Assembly (NCBI GenBank): GCA_934444645.1
Contig: CAKSCV010000014.1
Coordinates: forward strand, 1 to 64,000
DNA: 64,000 bases
From: an uncultured Eubacteriales bacterium
GTDB lineage: Bacteria; Bacillota; Clostridia; Oscillospirales; CAG-382
Reading direction: 5' to 3'
Under the pieces are notes generated by a model, which did no database searches, was not told the origin of the DNA, and saw nothing but the letters and a program-made list of their open reading frames with translations. The translations under genes were made by a program, and so were the position numbers. Below, one piece after another: positions 43,193 to 52,088 of this stretch (within the stretch, counting starts at the first letter, position 1; each line of letters starts with the position of its first letter).

Positions 43193-43550
43193 CACGGCAT
43201 ACGATGCAAAGCAAGATCACACACCGACAGATCGAATCGTTCCCCATACACGTCCTTTGCCGGCTATGCTCAGCCCAGGTGTGCTTACGGCACATTATCC
43301 GTATCACTTAATGCTGCTCGGTTCCCCGCCTGACATGGTTCATGAGGGATAATTGCGTAAGGCCCAAACCTCAACACATAAGCCGACGACGACTGACTGT
43401 ACAGAAAACAACCCTCGCCGCCGGAATCCATCCCTGCTATAGCGGATTTCAGGTGCAAGACGCCGCTACTGTCCCGACTGGTGTGACCTTGCTTCATACC
43501 GTACGCCGTGGGCTGTCAGCAGAAGCAGTCATCCTAATATTATGTTTTAC
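43193..43550 (-). ncRNA. ffs: Signal recognition particle RNA, long type
   Basis: On the minus strand the universally conserved SRP helix-8 region is present at 43305-43340: AACCATGTCAGG, CGGGGAACCG, AGCAGCATTAAGT. The flanks pair as helix 5: the 5' arm CACGGCGTACGG (complement of about 43499-43510) matches the 3' arm CGTATGCCGTG (about 43193-43203), and the pairing continues through AAGCAAGGTCACACC. The span of about 330-360 nt is well above the ~110-nt 4.5S form. A good promoter at 43558-43586 sets the 5' end near 43551. The ends are approximate. Confidence 0.9.
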
Positions 43551-43557
43551 GGTAGTA

Positions 43558-43586
43558 AGTATACCACAGTTTTTCAAAAAAATCAA
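43558..43586 (-). promoter_or_regulatory. Promoter of the SRP RNA
   Basis: TTGATT (43581-43586), 17 nt, TATACT (43558-43563) on the minus strand. Confidence 0.7.
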
Positions 43587-43677
43587 GAGATTTTTCCGAA
43601 AACTTCAAATTTCCTTTTTTGTGCAAAGGCGCGGCAGGTTTTTTTGGATAATTATGGAAAAATCCGCATAAAATCCC

Positions 43678-43706
43678 TTGACAAGCGTCCCGTTTGGGAG
43701 TATCAT
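43678..43706 (+). promoter_or_regulatory. Promoter of birA
   Basis: Perfect TTGACA (43678-43683), 17 nt, TATCAT (43701-43706). Confidence 0.75.
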
Positions 43707-43778
43707 TATTATGCGCTTGTTTTTACAATTCTTTCCTTAACGGAAACAGCGCACAGAAACGGCAAAGGAGGCACTCGT

Positions 43779-44552
43779 TTGAATTCCGAATTGTTTTTGT
43801 CCCAGTTACATACCGAGCGTTTGGGACATACCCTGGCATTTTTTGCATCGCTTGACTCAACGAGCTCCTATATACGCCGCAATCTGCCGTTTTTGCCGCA
43901 TGGCTTCACAGCGATTGCCGAAGAACAGCTTGGCGGACGCGGCAGACAAGGAAAGAGCTTCTATTCGCCGAAAAACGACGGCTTGTATTTCAGCTTCCTT
44001 CTAAAAGACGAAAAATACCGGAACGATCCGCTGTTCACCATCCGTATCAGCTATGCGGCGTGCCGTGCGGCGGATAAGCTGACCGGCACCGAGAGCGTCA
44101 AAATCAAATGGGTGAACGATTTGTATATCGGTCAAAAGAAGCTTTGCGGCATACTGTGTGAAGCACCGGGCGGTGCGCCGGATGCGTTGATTATCGGCAT
44201 CGGCGTGAATTTTACGGTGGACAAATCGCTTGTTCCGCAGGAATTAAGGCAAAAAATCGGTTCATTGCGCGATGTGAGTGCCGGACGGTTTTCCAAGGAA
44301 ACATTAGGCGCTTACATTTTGAACGAGCTGGAGGAGATGTACGCAAAACCGCTCAATGATGAGGAATTCTTGGCGGCATACCGCCGGCGTTCGGCGGTGC
44401 TCGGCAAAGAAATCCAGGTGCTGCACGAAAACGATGAACTGCGTGCGGCGGCTCTCGACATTGCACCGGACGGCGGTCTTATTGTACGCTATCCGAGCGG
44501 CATTACCGATAAGCTGACGGCTGGCGAAATCAGCATTCTTATCAACGGGTAA
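43779..44552 (+). CDS. birA: Biotin--[acetyl-CoA-carboxylase] ligase
   Basis: 257 aa with the biotin-ligase fold: SLDSTSSYIRRN (biotin/adenylate entry), EEQLGGRGRQGKSFYSP (the flexible GRGRxG biotinoyl-AMP loop, 53-59), VKIKWVNDLYIGQKKLCGIL and a C-terminal SH3-like domain ending TAGEISILING. It lacks the N-terminal DNA-binding domain of repressor-type BirA, so it is a pure ligase. The start is TTG 43779, 7 nt after AAAGGAGG; no ATG is suitably placed. Confidence 0.94.
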   Translation: MNSELFLSQLHTERLGHTLAFFASLDSTSSYIRRNLPFLPHGFTAIAEEQLGGRGRQGKSFYSPKNDGLYFSFLLKDEKYRNDPLFTIRISYAACRAADKLTGTESVKIKWVNDLYIGQKKLCGILCEAPGGAPDALIIGIGVNFTVDKSLVPQELRQKIGSLRDVSAGRFSKETLGAYILNELEEMYAKPLNDEEFLAAYRRRSAVLGKEIQVLHENDELRAAALDIAPDGGLIVRYPSGITDKLTAGEISILING

Positions 44553-44581
44553 AGACCGCATTCAACCGCATATGACACAAA

Positions 44582-44639
44582 CAAGACCGGACGTCCTGAA
44601 ACAGAACGTCCGGTCTTGCGGTTTGCTATTGTTTTTTTG
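44582..44639 (+). terminator. Terminator of birA
   Basis: CAAGACCGGACGT (44582-44594) pairs over 13 bp with ACGTCCGGTCTTG (44606-44618); a T run follows at 44632-44638. A second hairpin, CCGACCG/CGGTCGG at 44662-44691, lies nearer the opposing gene and lacks a T tract. Confidence 0.75.
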
Positions 44640-44716
44640 TATAACAATCGGCTTTCACGAACCGACCGCGTTTTCCCGTAAACACGGTCGGCTCATGGAG
44701 TTTTATCGGGTTATAA

Positions 44717-46168
44717 TTACTTTGCGGCCGGAACGACGATGTCGTCTGCGTAGCCGTAGTTGTAATCGAGGCCAGCCTTAACGATCGAGAAGCTGTAGTT
44801 ACCCCAATCGATGATGCCGTGTACTTCGCCAACGAAGTCAACCTTATAACGGTTGCCTGCATCCTGGAGAGTACCAACAATCACTTTCTGACCGTTGATC
44901 CATTTTTCGGAGTAGTCAATACGACCGAACACACCGCTCGGAACAACCGTAACAGTCGTGTCAAAGCCGAGTTCCACGCCGTTGAGATAAAGCTTTCTGG
45001 TAACATCGAGCATGAACTCATACTTGCCAGCATCTTTGTTCCACTGGAACGGAGTGGTCTTGGAAAGTTCATAAGTAAGAACTTCCTTTACGTTTGCGGT
45101 TGCGTAGTTGCCATCCGGACCGATAATGTAACGGTAAACATACGGACGGTTAACACCAGGAGCGACATATCTGCCGTCGAGAAGAACGTCGTCAACCTTC
45201 AGAATCTGGAAGTAACGATACGGATAAGCTCTTTCAAAGCCTGCATCAACCCATTCGGTCTTCATGGTAGCGCAGGTTCCGTCGATACCGTAAACGTGCT
45301 TAACAAGTTCGTTAACGCCAAAATACGAGAGAGTAGCAGCGTTTGCGGTAGCAGCAGACTTAACATCAGCAAATTCGTTGCCCTTGGAAACAGAACCGTC
45401 AAAATTGAATTTCGGGCCTGCAACGACGAGCGAGAAGCTCTTCTTAACGTCGATGGACTTCTTGCCATGACCGCTCAAATTCGTAACAGTGTTTGCATTC
45501 AGAGCGCCGGGAACGGTAACTGCACCGTAACCATCATCATAGTAGAGGTTGGCATCAGTGTTGGTGTACTTAACAAGTTCGGGATTGCTGTAAGGCATAT
45601 AAGCGATGGAATTGCCCTTAACTTCCCACATGCCGAAGCCGTAGTAGTTGCTGTATTCAGCCTTAACGGTTGCAACATCTTCCGCATATTCTACCGGATA
45701 GCTTTCATCGGTATACCAGCCGAGAAGCGGGAGGTAAGCCTGTGTGCGGCGATAAATGGCGTGCGGAGCACTGAGATCCCACATAAAGTTTGCTTTTCTG
45801 TACTGAACGTTTTTCTGAACACCGTTGTAAAGAACCTTGCCGGTGTTAACGCCGTCAGCAAGTACCTTGAAGTACTGACGGTTCGGCCAAGCCTTTTCCG
45901 TTTCGGGAGCGGTAAAGGTTGCCGTTGCATACGGCTTCAAGCCATAGAGTTCTGCGGTTTTTGCGTCAACAACAACGCCGGTGCTGAGTCCGTTGTCATC
46001 GTACTGTTCATAGACAACGCCTACGCGGTAAGTGCCAAAGGCTTCTTTTTCGAGGACGGAGGTATCATAACCCTTGATCCGCCATTCGAGCGCGCTTGCC
46101 CCAACTGCACTCGAAACGCTGAGCACAACGGCTGCAACGCCCGTGATCAGTTTCTTCATGTTTGACAT
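44717..46168 (-). CDS. Secreted Tyr-rich protein with internal repeat, unknown function
   Basis: 483 aa: a signal peptide (MKKLITGVAAVVLSVSSAVG) with cleavage near ASALE, and a mature part rich in Tyr, Asn and Val. Two related segments are visible, PNRQYFKVLADG...YNGVQKNVQYRK in the first half and YPYRYFQILKVDD...NRPYVYRYI in the second. There is no anchor, SLH motif or catalytic motif I recognise. The start is 46168 (or 46159) with AAGGAGT upstream. It has its own promoter but follows the LytTR regulator gene closely, so both separate and shared transcripts are possible. Confidence 0.7.
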   Translation of the reverse strand: MSNMKKLITGVAAVVLSVSSAVGASALEWRIKGYDTSVLEKEAFGTYRVGVVYEQYDDNGLSTGVVVDAKTAELYGLKPYATATFTAPETEKAWPNRQYFKVLADGVNTGKVLYNGVQKNVQYRKANFMWDLSAPHAIYRRTQAYLPLLGWYTDESYPVEYAEDVATVKAEYSNYYGFGMWEVKGNSIAYMPYSNPELVKYTNTDANLYYDDGYGAVTVPGALNANTVTNLSGHGKKSIDVKKSFSLVVAGPKFNFDGSVSKGNEFADVKSAATANAATLSYFGVNELVKHVYGIDGTCATMKTEWVDAGFERAYPYRYFQILKVDDVLLDGRYVAPGVNRPYVYRYIIGPDGNYATANVKEVLTYELSKTTPFQWNKDAGKYEFMLDVTRKLYLNGVELGFDTTVTVVPSGVFGRIDYSEKWINGQKVIVGTLQDAGNRYKVDFVGEVHGIIDWGNYSFSIVKAGLDYNYGYADDIVVPAAK

Positions 46169-46229
46169 AAGTCTGTCCAACTCCTTAAATAAAAAATATG
46201 GTGTAGCAAACCAGTGTTTGTACGTTATT

Positions 46230-46258
46230 ATTATAAACGCAAGAAAAGCCAAATTCAA
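46230..46258 (-). promoter_or_regulatory. Promoter of the secreted Tyr-rich protein
   Basis: TTGAAT (46253-46258), 17 nt, TATAAT (46230-46235) on the minus strand. Confidence 0.7.
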
Positions 46259-46308
46259 TAGAATCCGATAATCAGCCGTTTTACGGGAATAATTAACCGA
46301 ACGACTGT

Positions 46309-47082
46309 TCAAACGCGACTGATTATCAGCTCATTTTCCGGATTATCAACAATCATTTCATTTGACAAACATTCGACATAAGTCTCAACCTCCCGACAGC
46401 GGCTTTTGGAGACCGGGATTTCAAGCTCGCAGCCGCGTAAATGCAAGCACATTTTGGATTTGATAAAGCCGTCAATGCGGCGGCGGTTGACCAAAAATCC
46501 GCTGTGGCAGCGAAGGAAAAACTCCCGATACCGCTTTTCGAGTGTCCCGAGCGACCCGTAGAACGACAGCTCGCCGTCTTTTTCGGTGCAGCACACCACT
46601 TTTTTCTCCATGGCGGTAAAATAGAGCACGTTGCTGGCGCGCACCATGCAACGCGAGCCGCGTGTTTTTAAGAGGATCTGCGGATCGTCCGGCAGAGAAC
46701 GCCGCGTGTTTTCAAAACGGAGAATGTCGGAGATAAGCAGCCGCAGCTCGTTTTCATCGACCGGCTTTAACAGAAAGCCGCTCGGACGCACGAGTTTTTT
46801 GTAGCAAAAGGCGATGTCGGCAGTTGACGGAGCCAAAAAGCAGATATGACATTTTTCGCTGTTTTCACGGATACGGCGTGCAAGCGTCAAAAAATTGCCG
46901 CCTGCCACTTTATAGCGCGTGTCGAGGAAAAACAGGGCGTTTTCATATTCATCGTAACTGCCGACAATCCAGCTGAACGACGGATTTTTGTATAACTGCA
47001 TCGAATCTCCGAGTATTCCGTAAAGCAGCTTTTCAAACTGTGAGACCTGAACCGAATCGTTGTCAAAAACAATAACCTTCAT
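46309..47082 (-). CDS. LytTR-family response regulator
   Basis: 257 aa: a receiver domain (about 1-125; acidic FDND near the start, likely phospho-acceptor Asp in FFLDTRY, conserved Lys in FLLKPVDENEL) and a LytTR DNA-binding domain (about 150-250; VLYFTAMEKKVVCC, FFLRCHSGFLVNRRRIDGF). The usual DDE-type acidic pair is altered to DND. No sensor kinase lies in the window. The ATG overlaps the stop of the acetylesterase gene by 4 bp, so they are translationally coupled. AAAGGAC precedes by 7 nt. Confidence 0.88.
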   Translation of the reverse strand: MKVIVFDNDSVQVSQFEKLLYGILGDSMQLYKNPSFSWIVGSYDEYENALFFLDTRYKVAGGNFLTLARRIRENSEKCHICFLAPSTADIAFCYKKLVRPSGFLLKPVDENELRLLISDILRFENTRRSLPDDPQILLKTRGSRCMVRASNVLYFTAMEKKVVCCTEKDGELSFYGSLGTLEKRYREFFLRCHSGFLVNRRRIDGFIKSKMCLHLRGCELEIPVSKSRCREVETYVECLSNEMIVDNPENELIISRV

Positions 47083-48854
47083 GCGTGACTGTCCTTTCTT
47101 TTGGCGTTTGTAGCAGAGGCTCTCCGTTTTTTTCGGCGGATGAGGAGGCCGGTACTGAGGAAAATGACGAATGCGAGCGAAATGAAAATCAGACGATAGC
47201 GATAGAGAATGCCGTATACACGCACGGCAAATATGTGCAGATATGTACCGAAGCTGACCGGGAATTTTTCCAAATCGATATAAAACGCGCAGGCTGGAAG
47301 TCCGGCAGCGTTGCACAGCGTTGCGTCTGCTCCGAACACACTGTCGGTTTTTGGCGCATAGCGGAGCCGGTAGATCGGTGCGGAGGAGGTGATGCGCACA
47401 CAGTCCGGCGCGATGATTTCGCAGGTGATGTCCGTAAACGCCCAATCCTTTCCGATGGCGTCAAAGCCTTTGGGAACACCGCCCGAAAAGGCAAGCGATT
47501 CACCGGCATGGTCAAAGAAAACGTCGTAAACACAGCCGCTTTCGTCAACCTTTTGCGCTTTGCGGAAGCTCGGCGCCGCGACCGCATTGTATTCGGAAAA
47601 GCCCCATTCGTTCGCCGCCGCCATTTGTGCAAGCCGTTCGGCGACGGCCGGCTTGTTGTTGGGATGAAGATTGTTGCGGTAGGTGCGGTCACTCCAAAGA
47701 TCGGAGCAAGCGCAGAGATAGCTGTTGTCGACCAAAGACGGAATCATGCCGCTTGCGGCGCGCACCATGCCGAAATCGGTATATTGCCAACCGGCGTCGG
47801 GAAAAGTCTCCGGTGCGTCAAAGCAGGGCGGCAATTCCACAATATAAAACGGAAAATCCGTGTAAGCGGACTGTGCCTTGTCGGCACGGAGCTGTTTTGC
47901 AAAGGCGCGGAAGCCTTCGGCATATTCCGTGTAATAGGCTGCGTTGGCCTCTCCCTGGTACCAGATAACGCCGCGGATCGGAAAAGCGAGCAGCGGCTCG
48001 ATAAAATGCTTGTAGATAAGGCTTTTTTCGCCGTAGCCGCTTAAAGCTTTCGCATTTTCCGGCTGCACGAAGGAAGCAAGCTCCCTTCCGGCAAAGCCCA
48101 AAGAAATCACACCGACGGGGATCTGCTCCGAACCGAGCTTGCATAAGCTGCTTGCAAAACAAAGACCGAGTGCGGACGCATTGAGCGTTTCGGGATGCGC
48201 CGCTTTGCGCCACGGCTTGGCGTAGGGCGTGTAGCGGTCGAGAAGGGCAGACGCGGTTTTGTCCGCTTTCTTTTCGGCAAGTCTTAAATCTTTGCTGTCA
48301 AAGCTCAAAAAGCGCGTAAGGTTCTCCCATGCCCCGTCAAAGGGCGGCTTTTGCTCTTCGGGCAGCGAAGCGACGTTGTATTCGACGTTGGATTGTCCGA
48401 TAACAAGCCATACATCGCCGATGAGAATGTCCTCATAGACATAATGCCTTGCGTCGGCTGCACCGAAAACTTCAAGCGTGGTGCTTTCCGCCGATGCGCA
48501 CCGCGCGGCAAGCGTAATGCGCCAAACGCCGTCGGTGACCGTGCCGAACCCGTAAGAATCCGCAAGCTTTGCACCGACCACCGCGCCTTCCTCCGCACCG
48601 GTGCCCCAAAGGCAGATCGGCTCGTTTTGTTGGAAAACCATATGATCCGAGAACACCCCGGCAACGGTAAAATCGACGGCGTTCGGTTCGGCGGCACCGG
48701 CCGAAAGGCACAGAACCGCAAGCAGGAGCAGCAGAAAAAGCCCGATATTTGTGCCATGCCGCGCGCTTTTTCGACATTTTTCGCCGAGAGGGCAGACCTT
48801 GGGCATGAGGCTGTTTTTTTGAAACGGCTGACGGTTAGCGTGCAGCAGCTGCAT
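47079..48854 (-). CDS. Membrane-anchored sialate O-acetylesterase-like protein
   Basis: 591 aa. The SGNH esterase/SASA family is shown by FSDHMVFQQNEPICLWG, GDVWLVIGQSNVEYN (nucleophile Ser, about 152), FPIRGVIWYQGEANAAYY and NLHPNNKPAVAERL (catalytic His). A hydrophobic segment at about 36-53 (FLLLLLAVLCL) should export it. A second segment near the C-terminus (LIFISLAFVIFLSTGLLI) followed by RRKKRR anchors it with the enzyme outside. Such enzymes remove O-acetyl groups from sialic acids or polysaccharides. The start 48854 has AGGAG 7 nt upstream. It is the first gene of the unit with the LytTR regulator. Confidence 0.87.
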   Translation of the reverse strand: MQLLHANRQPFQKNSLMPKVCPLGEKCRKSARHGTNIGLFLLLLLAVLCLSAGAAEPNAVDFTVAGVFSDHMVFQQNEPICLWGTGAEEGAVVGAKLADSYGFGTVTDGVWRITLAARCASAESTTLEVFGAADARHYVYEDILIGDVWLVIGQSNVEYNVASLPEEQKPPFDGAWENLTRFLSFDSKDLRLAEKKADKTASALLDRYTPYAKPWRKAAHPETLNASALGLCFASSLCKLGSEQIPVGVISLGFAGRELASFVQPENAKALSGYGEKSLIYKHFIEPLLAFPIRGVIWYQGEANAAYYTEYAEGFRAFAKQLRADKAQSAYTDFPFYIVELPPCFDAPETFPDAGWQYTDFGMVRAASGMIPSLVDNSYLCACSDLWSDRTYRNNLHPNNKPAVAERLAQMAAANEWGFSEYNAVAAPSFRKAQKVDESGCVYDVFFDHAGESLAFSGGVPKGFDAIGKDWAFTDITCEIIAPDCVRITSSAPIYRLRYAPKTDSVFGADATLCNAAGLPACAFYIDLEKFPVSFGTYLHIFAVRVYGILYRYRLIFISLAFVIFLSTGLLIRRKKRRASATNAKRKDSHA

Positions 48855-48904
48855 GGCATTCTCTCCTGTTTGCGAGCAGCGAACCACTCGCCTTTTTGTT
48901 AACA

Positions 48905-48928
48905 ATATATATATATATATATATATAT
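48905..48928. repeat. (AT)12 microsatellite in a 5' leader
   Basis: Twelve perfect AT units lie between the promoter (48979-49007) and the start (48854) of the acetylesterase gene. In RNA it would fold on itself. Simple dinucleotide tracts are prone to slippage. Confidence 0.95.
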
Positions 48929-48978
48929 CAGTTTCGTCGAAATTCATAAGTGTTTTTGCTATTACTATATTATTAACT

Positions 48979-49007
48979 ATTATAGCATTTAACCGTGATA
49001 ATGTCAA
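48979..49007 (-). promoter_or_regulatory. Consensus promoter of the acetylesterase-LytTR unit
   Basis: Perfect TTGACA (49002-49007), 17 nt, perfect TATAAT (48979-48984) on the minus strand; the leader is about 118 nt. Confidence 0.85.
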
Positions 49008-49170
49008 TAACTCTAAACGTATTTTACATTTAGACTTCATAATATGGACAAATAAAGAAACAGCGGAAAATTTAATTTGAATTACAGTGATAAATGACAA
49101 ATATCATGACGATTGTGTCAGTTATCCGCAAAAAAGCCGATAAAACAAAAATATTACAAGAAAAAAACTC

Positions 49171-49199
49171 TTGACAAGCGACGCTGATCGTACTATAAT
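49171..49199 (+). promoter_or_regulatory. Consensus promoter of the glycerol-3-phosphate operon
   Basis: Perfect TTGACA (49171-49176), 17 nt, perfect TATAAT (49194-49199). The leader runs about 150 nt to the first gene. Confidence 0.85.
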
Positions 49200-49249
49200 A
49201 AAAAGGTCATAGTAAATAGAACGTGTTTGAGATTTTGAGTCACGGCGAA

Positions 49250-49291
49250 CAAAGGAGAATCAAGCTCCTTTGCTTTGTCGCGGCTTTTTTT
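49250..49291 (+). terminator. Leader terminator, probable GlpP target
   Basis: CAAAGGAG (49250-49257), AATCAAG loop, CTCCTTTG (49265-49272), an outer GCGA/TCGC pairing, then seven T (49285-49291). It stands between promoter and first gene, and the last gene of the operon encodes the antiterminator GlpP, so glycerol-3-phosphate probably relieves termination here. Confidence 0.8.
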
Positions 49292-49359
49292 GTATAGTTC
49301 TCTGCAAACGTCTATAATATTAAGGAAGAAAAATGACAGATGCGAAAGGAAGAAAGATT

Positions 49360-50787
49360 ATGGTGGATGTTGCAATCATCGGAGGCGGCGTGGTTGGCGC
49401 ACTTACGGCACGGGAGCTAACCAAGCTTTGCTTAAAGGTTTGTTTGCTCGAAAAGGAAAACGATGTTGCCATGGGTGCCTCAAAAGCCAACAGCGGCATT
49501 GTGCACGCCGGTTTTGACGCGCATCCCGGTTCGCTTAAAGCCAAATTCAACGTAGAGGGCAACCGCCTTATGAAAGGCCTTTGCCGCACGCTCGGCGTGA
49601 AATTCCGTTGTAACGGTTCGCTTGTGATCGCGTTTAACGACGAGGATATGAAAACCGTTAAGGAGCTTTACGACCGCGGCATTCAAAACGGTGTGCCGGA
49701 TTTGCGCATTTTGGATAAACGCGCGGTGCATGAAATTGAACCTGCCCTTGCCGAAACGGTTGTCGGTGCGCTGTTTGCGCCGACCGGCGGCATTGTCTGC
49801 CCGTACGGTCTCACCATTGCCGCAGCAGGCAACGCGATGGACAACGGTGCGGAATTACTTACGGATTTTGAGGTAACATCGATTGAAAAAGGTGACGCGT
49901 ATTACACATTAAATGCCGCTGACGGACGTTCGGTACAGGCGCGTTTTGTGGTCAACAGTGCCGGACTTTTCTCGGATGCGGTTGCCGCCATGGTCGGCGA
50001 TACGTCGTTCCGTGTTCATCCGCGCTCGGGCGAATATATGATTCTCGATAAGGCGAGCGCCGGTCTCTGCGACCGCACGATTTTCCGCACGCCGACCGCC
50101 ATGGGCAAAGGAATTCTTGTTTCGCCGACGGCGGACGGCAACATTCTGCTTGGGCCGACCTCGACGGATATGACCGATAAAACAGACAAATCCACCACGC
50201 CCGAAGGGCTTGCCAAGATCATGGCACAGGCCTTGGAGGATGTACCGGGCGTGCCGCTTCGCAGCGTGATCACCTCGTTTACGGGCTTGCGCGCAGCCGG
50301 CGACACGGGCGATTTCATCATACATTTTTCGGCGGATCGCTTCTTAACGCTCGGCGGTATCGAATCGCCGGGCTTGACGAGTGCGCCGGCACTTGCCAAA
50401 TATGTGGTAAAGCTGTTGAAGAAAGCCGGCCTTTCGGCAGAACGCAATCCCGCTTTCAACGGGCACCGCAAGGCGTATTACAAATTTTCCGAAATGTCGC
50501 CGGCGCAAAAGAACCGCGTGATCCGTGAAAATCCCGATTACGGCACCATCGTTTGCCGCTGTGAGGGCATCACAAAGGGCGAAATTATCGACGCCATGCG
50601 CACAAATCCTCCGGCGCGCGACCTTGACGGCATCAAGCGCCGCACCCGGAGCGGTATGGGACGCTGTCAGGGCGGCTTCTGCTCGCCGGTCATTGCCGCA
50701 CTCATTGCCGAACACGCCGGGATTCCGTTCGAAAAGGTCACCAAGTTCGGTGCCGGTTCGGAGTTAAATCTCGGTAAAACCAAGTAA
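49360..50787 (+). CDS. GlpA-like FAD-dependent glycerol-3-phosphate dehydrogenase
   Basis: 475 aa: N-terminal FAD-binding VDVAIIGGGVVGALTARELTK, a DAO-type oxidoreductase domain to about 360, then a BFD-like [2Fe-2S] domain (CRCEGITKGEI and GMGRCQGGFC). This is the layout of anaerobic GlpA subunits and of related L-2-hydroxyglutarate oxidases. Linkage to GlpP and to GlpB-like and DUF1667 genes favours glycerol-3-phosphate as substrate. ATG 49360 gives the family N-terminus with AAAGGAAG upstream; ATG 49333 also has a site and would add nine residues. Confidence 0.85.
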   Translation: MVDVAIIGGGVVGALTARELTKLCLKVCLLEKENDVAMGASKANSGIVHAGFDAHPGSLKAKFNVEGNRLMKGLCRTLGVKFRCNGSLVIAFNDEDMKTVKELYDRGIQNGVPDLRILDKRAVHEIEPALAETVVGALFAPTGGIVCPYGLTIAAAGNAMDNGAELLTDFEVTSIEKGDAYYTLNAADGRSVQARFVVNSAGLFSDAVAAMVGDTSFRVHPRSGEYMILDKASAGLCDRTIFRTPTAMGKGILVSPTADGNILLGPTSTDMTDKTDKSTTPEGLAKIMAQALEDVPGVPLRSVITSFTGLRAAGDTGDFIIHFSADRFLTLGGIESPGLTSAPALAKYVVKLLKKAGLSAERNPAFNGHRKAYYKFSEMSPAQKNRVIRENPDYGTIVCRCEGITKGEIIDAMRTNPPARDLDGIKRRTRSGMGRCQGGFCSPVIAALIAEHAGIPFEKVTKFGAGSELNLGKTK

Positions 50788-50819
50788 CAGACCGTTACAG
50801 GAAAGGTAGACAAGATACT

Positions 50820-52088
50820 ATGATGAAAAAAGAATTGGTCATTATCGGCGGAGGCCCGGCCGGCATGAGTGCCGCCGTCAGTGCGTATGAAGCCGGTGTG
50901 AAGGATATTCTCATTTTGGAGCGTGAAAGCCGCTTGGGCGGTATTTTGAAGCAGTGCATCCACAACGGCTTCGGCTTGCACAAATTCGGCGAAGAGCTGA
51001 CCGGCCCGGAATATGCTTATAAATATGAAAAAAAGGTGCATGAATACGGCATTCCCTATATGACCGAAACCACGGTGTTAGCCTTGTCCGAAAACCGCGT
51101 GGTGACGGCGACCAACAGCGAAAAGGGTGTGTTTTCGATTGAAGCCGGTGCGGTCATTCTCGCCATGGGCTGCCGCGAACGTTCGCGCGGTGCGGTCAAC
51201 ACGGCAGGCACGCGTCCGGCCGGCGTTTATTCGGCCGGAACGGCACAGAAATATGTCAATATCGACGGCTTAATGCCGGGTAAAACCGTTGTGATCTTAG
51301 GTTCGGGCGATATCGGCCTTATCATGGCGCGCCGCATGACGCTTGAGGGTGCCAAAGTCAAGGCAGTATGCGAAATTCTGCCGTATTCCGGCGGCCTCAG
51401 CCGCAACATCGTGCAGTGCTTAAACGATTTTGACATTCCGCTCAAGCTCTCGCACACGATTTTGAAGATTCACGGCGAAAAGCGTGTGACCGGTGTGACC
51501 ATCGCCAAGGTGGACGAAAAACGGAACCCGATCCCCGGCACAGAGGAATACATCGAATGCGACACGGTGCTGTATTCGGTCGGCCTTATCCCGGAAAACG
51601 AGCTGACGCGCGGCGCAGGCATTGCGCTTGACCGTGTGACGAGCGGCGCGAAGGTGGATGAATTCCGTGAAACCGAGATGCCGGGCGTGTTCTCCTGCGG
51701 CAACGTGCTTCATGTGCATGACTTAGTGGACTACGTCAGCGAGGAAGCCGAAATCGCCGGCAAGGGTGCGGTGCATTTCTTGCGCGGTGAGACCGACGGG
51801 AAGCTGGCGAAGCCCCTTTCGCTTTCCGCATCAGACGGCGTTCGCTACACCGTGCCGCAGCGCATTACCGAAAGCGGAAACGTTTCGGTATTTTTCCGTG
51901 TGGCGGATGTGTACAAAAACGCGTATATTACGGTCAAAGACGGCGATACGGTTCTGCTGCACCGCAAAAAGGCGCGTCTTGCACCGGGCGAAATGGAACG
52001 CTTGGAACTGAAAAAAGAGTGGATCGACGGAAATACCTCCGGAAATTTGCATTTTTCTCTTGATTTTGACGGAAAAGAGGGAGTATAA
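50820..52088 (+). CDS. FAD/NAD(P)-dependent oxidoreductase of the glycerol-3-phosphate operon
   Basis: 422 aa with two dinucleotide-binding motifs, LVIIGGGPAGMSAAVSAYEAG (FAD) and VVILGSGDIGLIMARRM (NAD), plus the MPGVFSCGNVLHVHDL segment that closes the FAD site. It probably passes electrons from the GlpA-like subunit to an acceptor. The gene overlaps the next one by one base (TAATG). The exact acceptor is unknown. Confidence 0.85.
   Translation: MMKKELVIIGGGPAGMSAAVSAYEAGVKDILILERESRLGGILKQCIHNGFGLHKFGEELTGPEYAYKYEKKVHEYGIPYMTETTVLALSENRVVTATNSEKGVFSIEAGAVILAMGCRERSRGAVNTAGTRPAGVYSAGTAQKYVNIDGLMPGKTVVILGSGDIGLIMARRMTLEGAKVKAVCEILPYSGGLSRNIVQCLNDFDIPLKLSHTILKIHGEKRVTGVTIAKVDEKRNPIPGTEEYIECDTVLYSVGLIPENELTRGAGIALDRVTSGAKVDEFRETEMPGVFSCGNVLHVHDLVDYVSEEAEIAGKGAVHFLRGETDGKLAKPLSLSASDGVRYTVPQRITESGNVSVFFRVADVYKNAYITVKDGDTVLLHRKKARLAPGEMERLELKKEWIDGNTSGNLHFSLDFDGKEGV

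Noticed and set aside
43430..43500. Cobalamin riboswitch on the + strand
   Set aside because: A CGCTACTGTCCCGAC-like stretch caught the eye, but the region is explained by SRP RNA on the minus strand, and no B12 gene follows.
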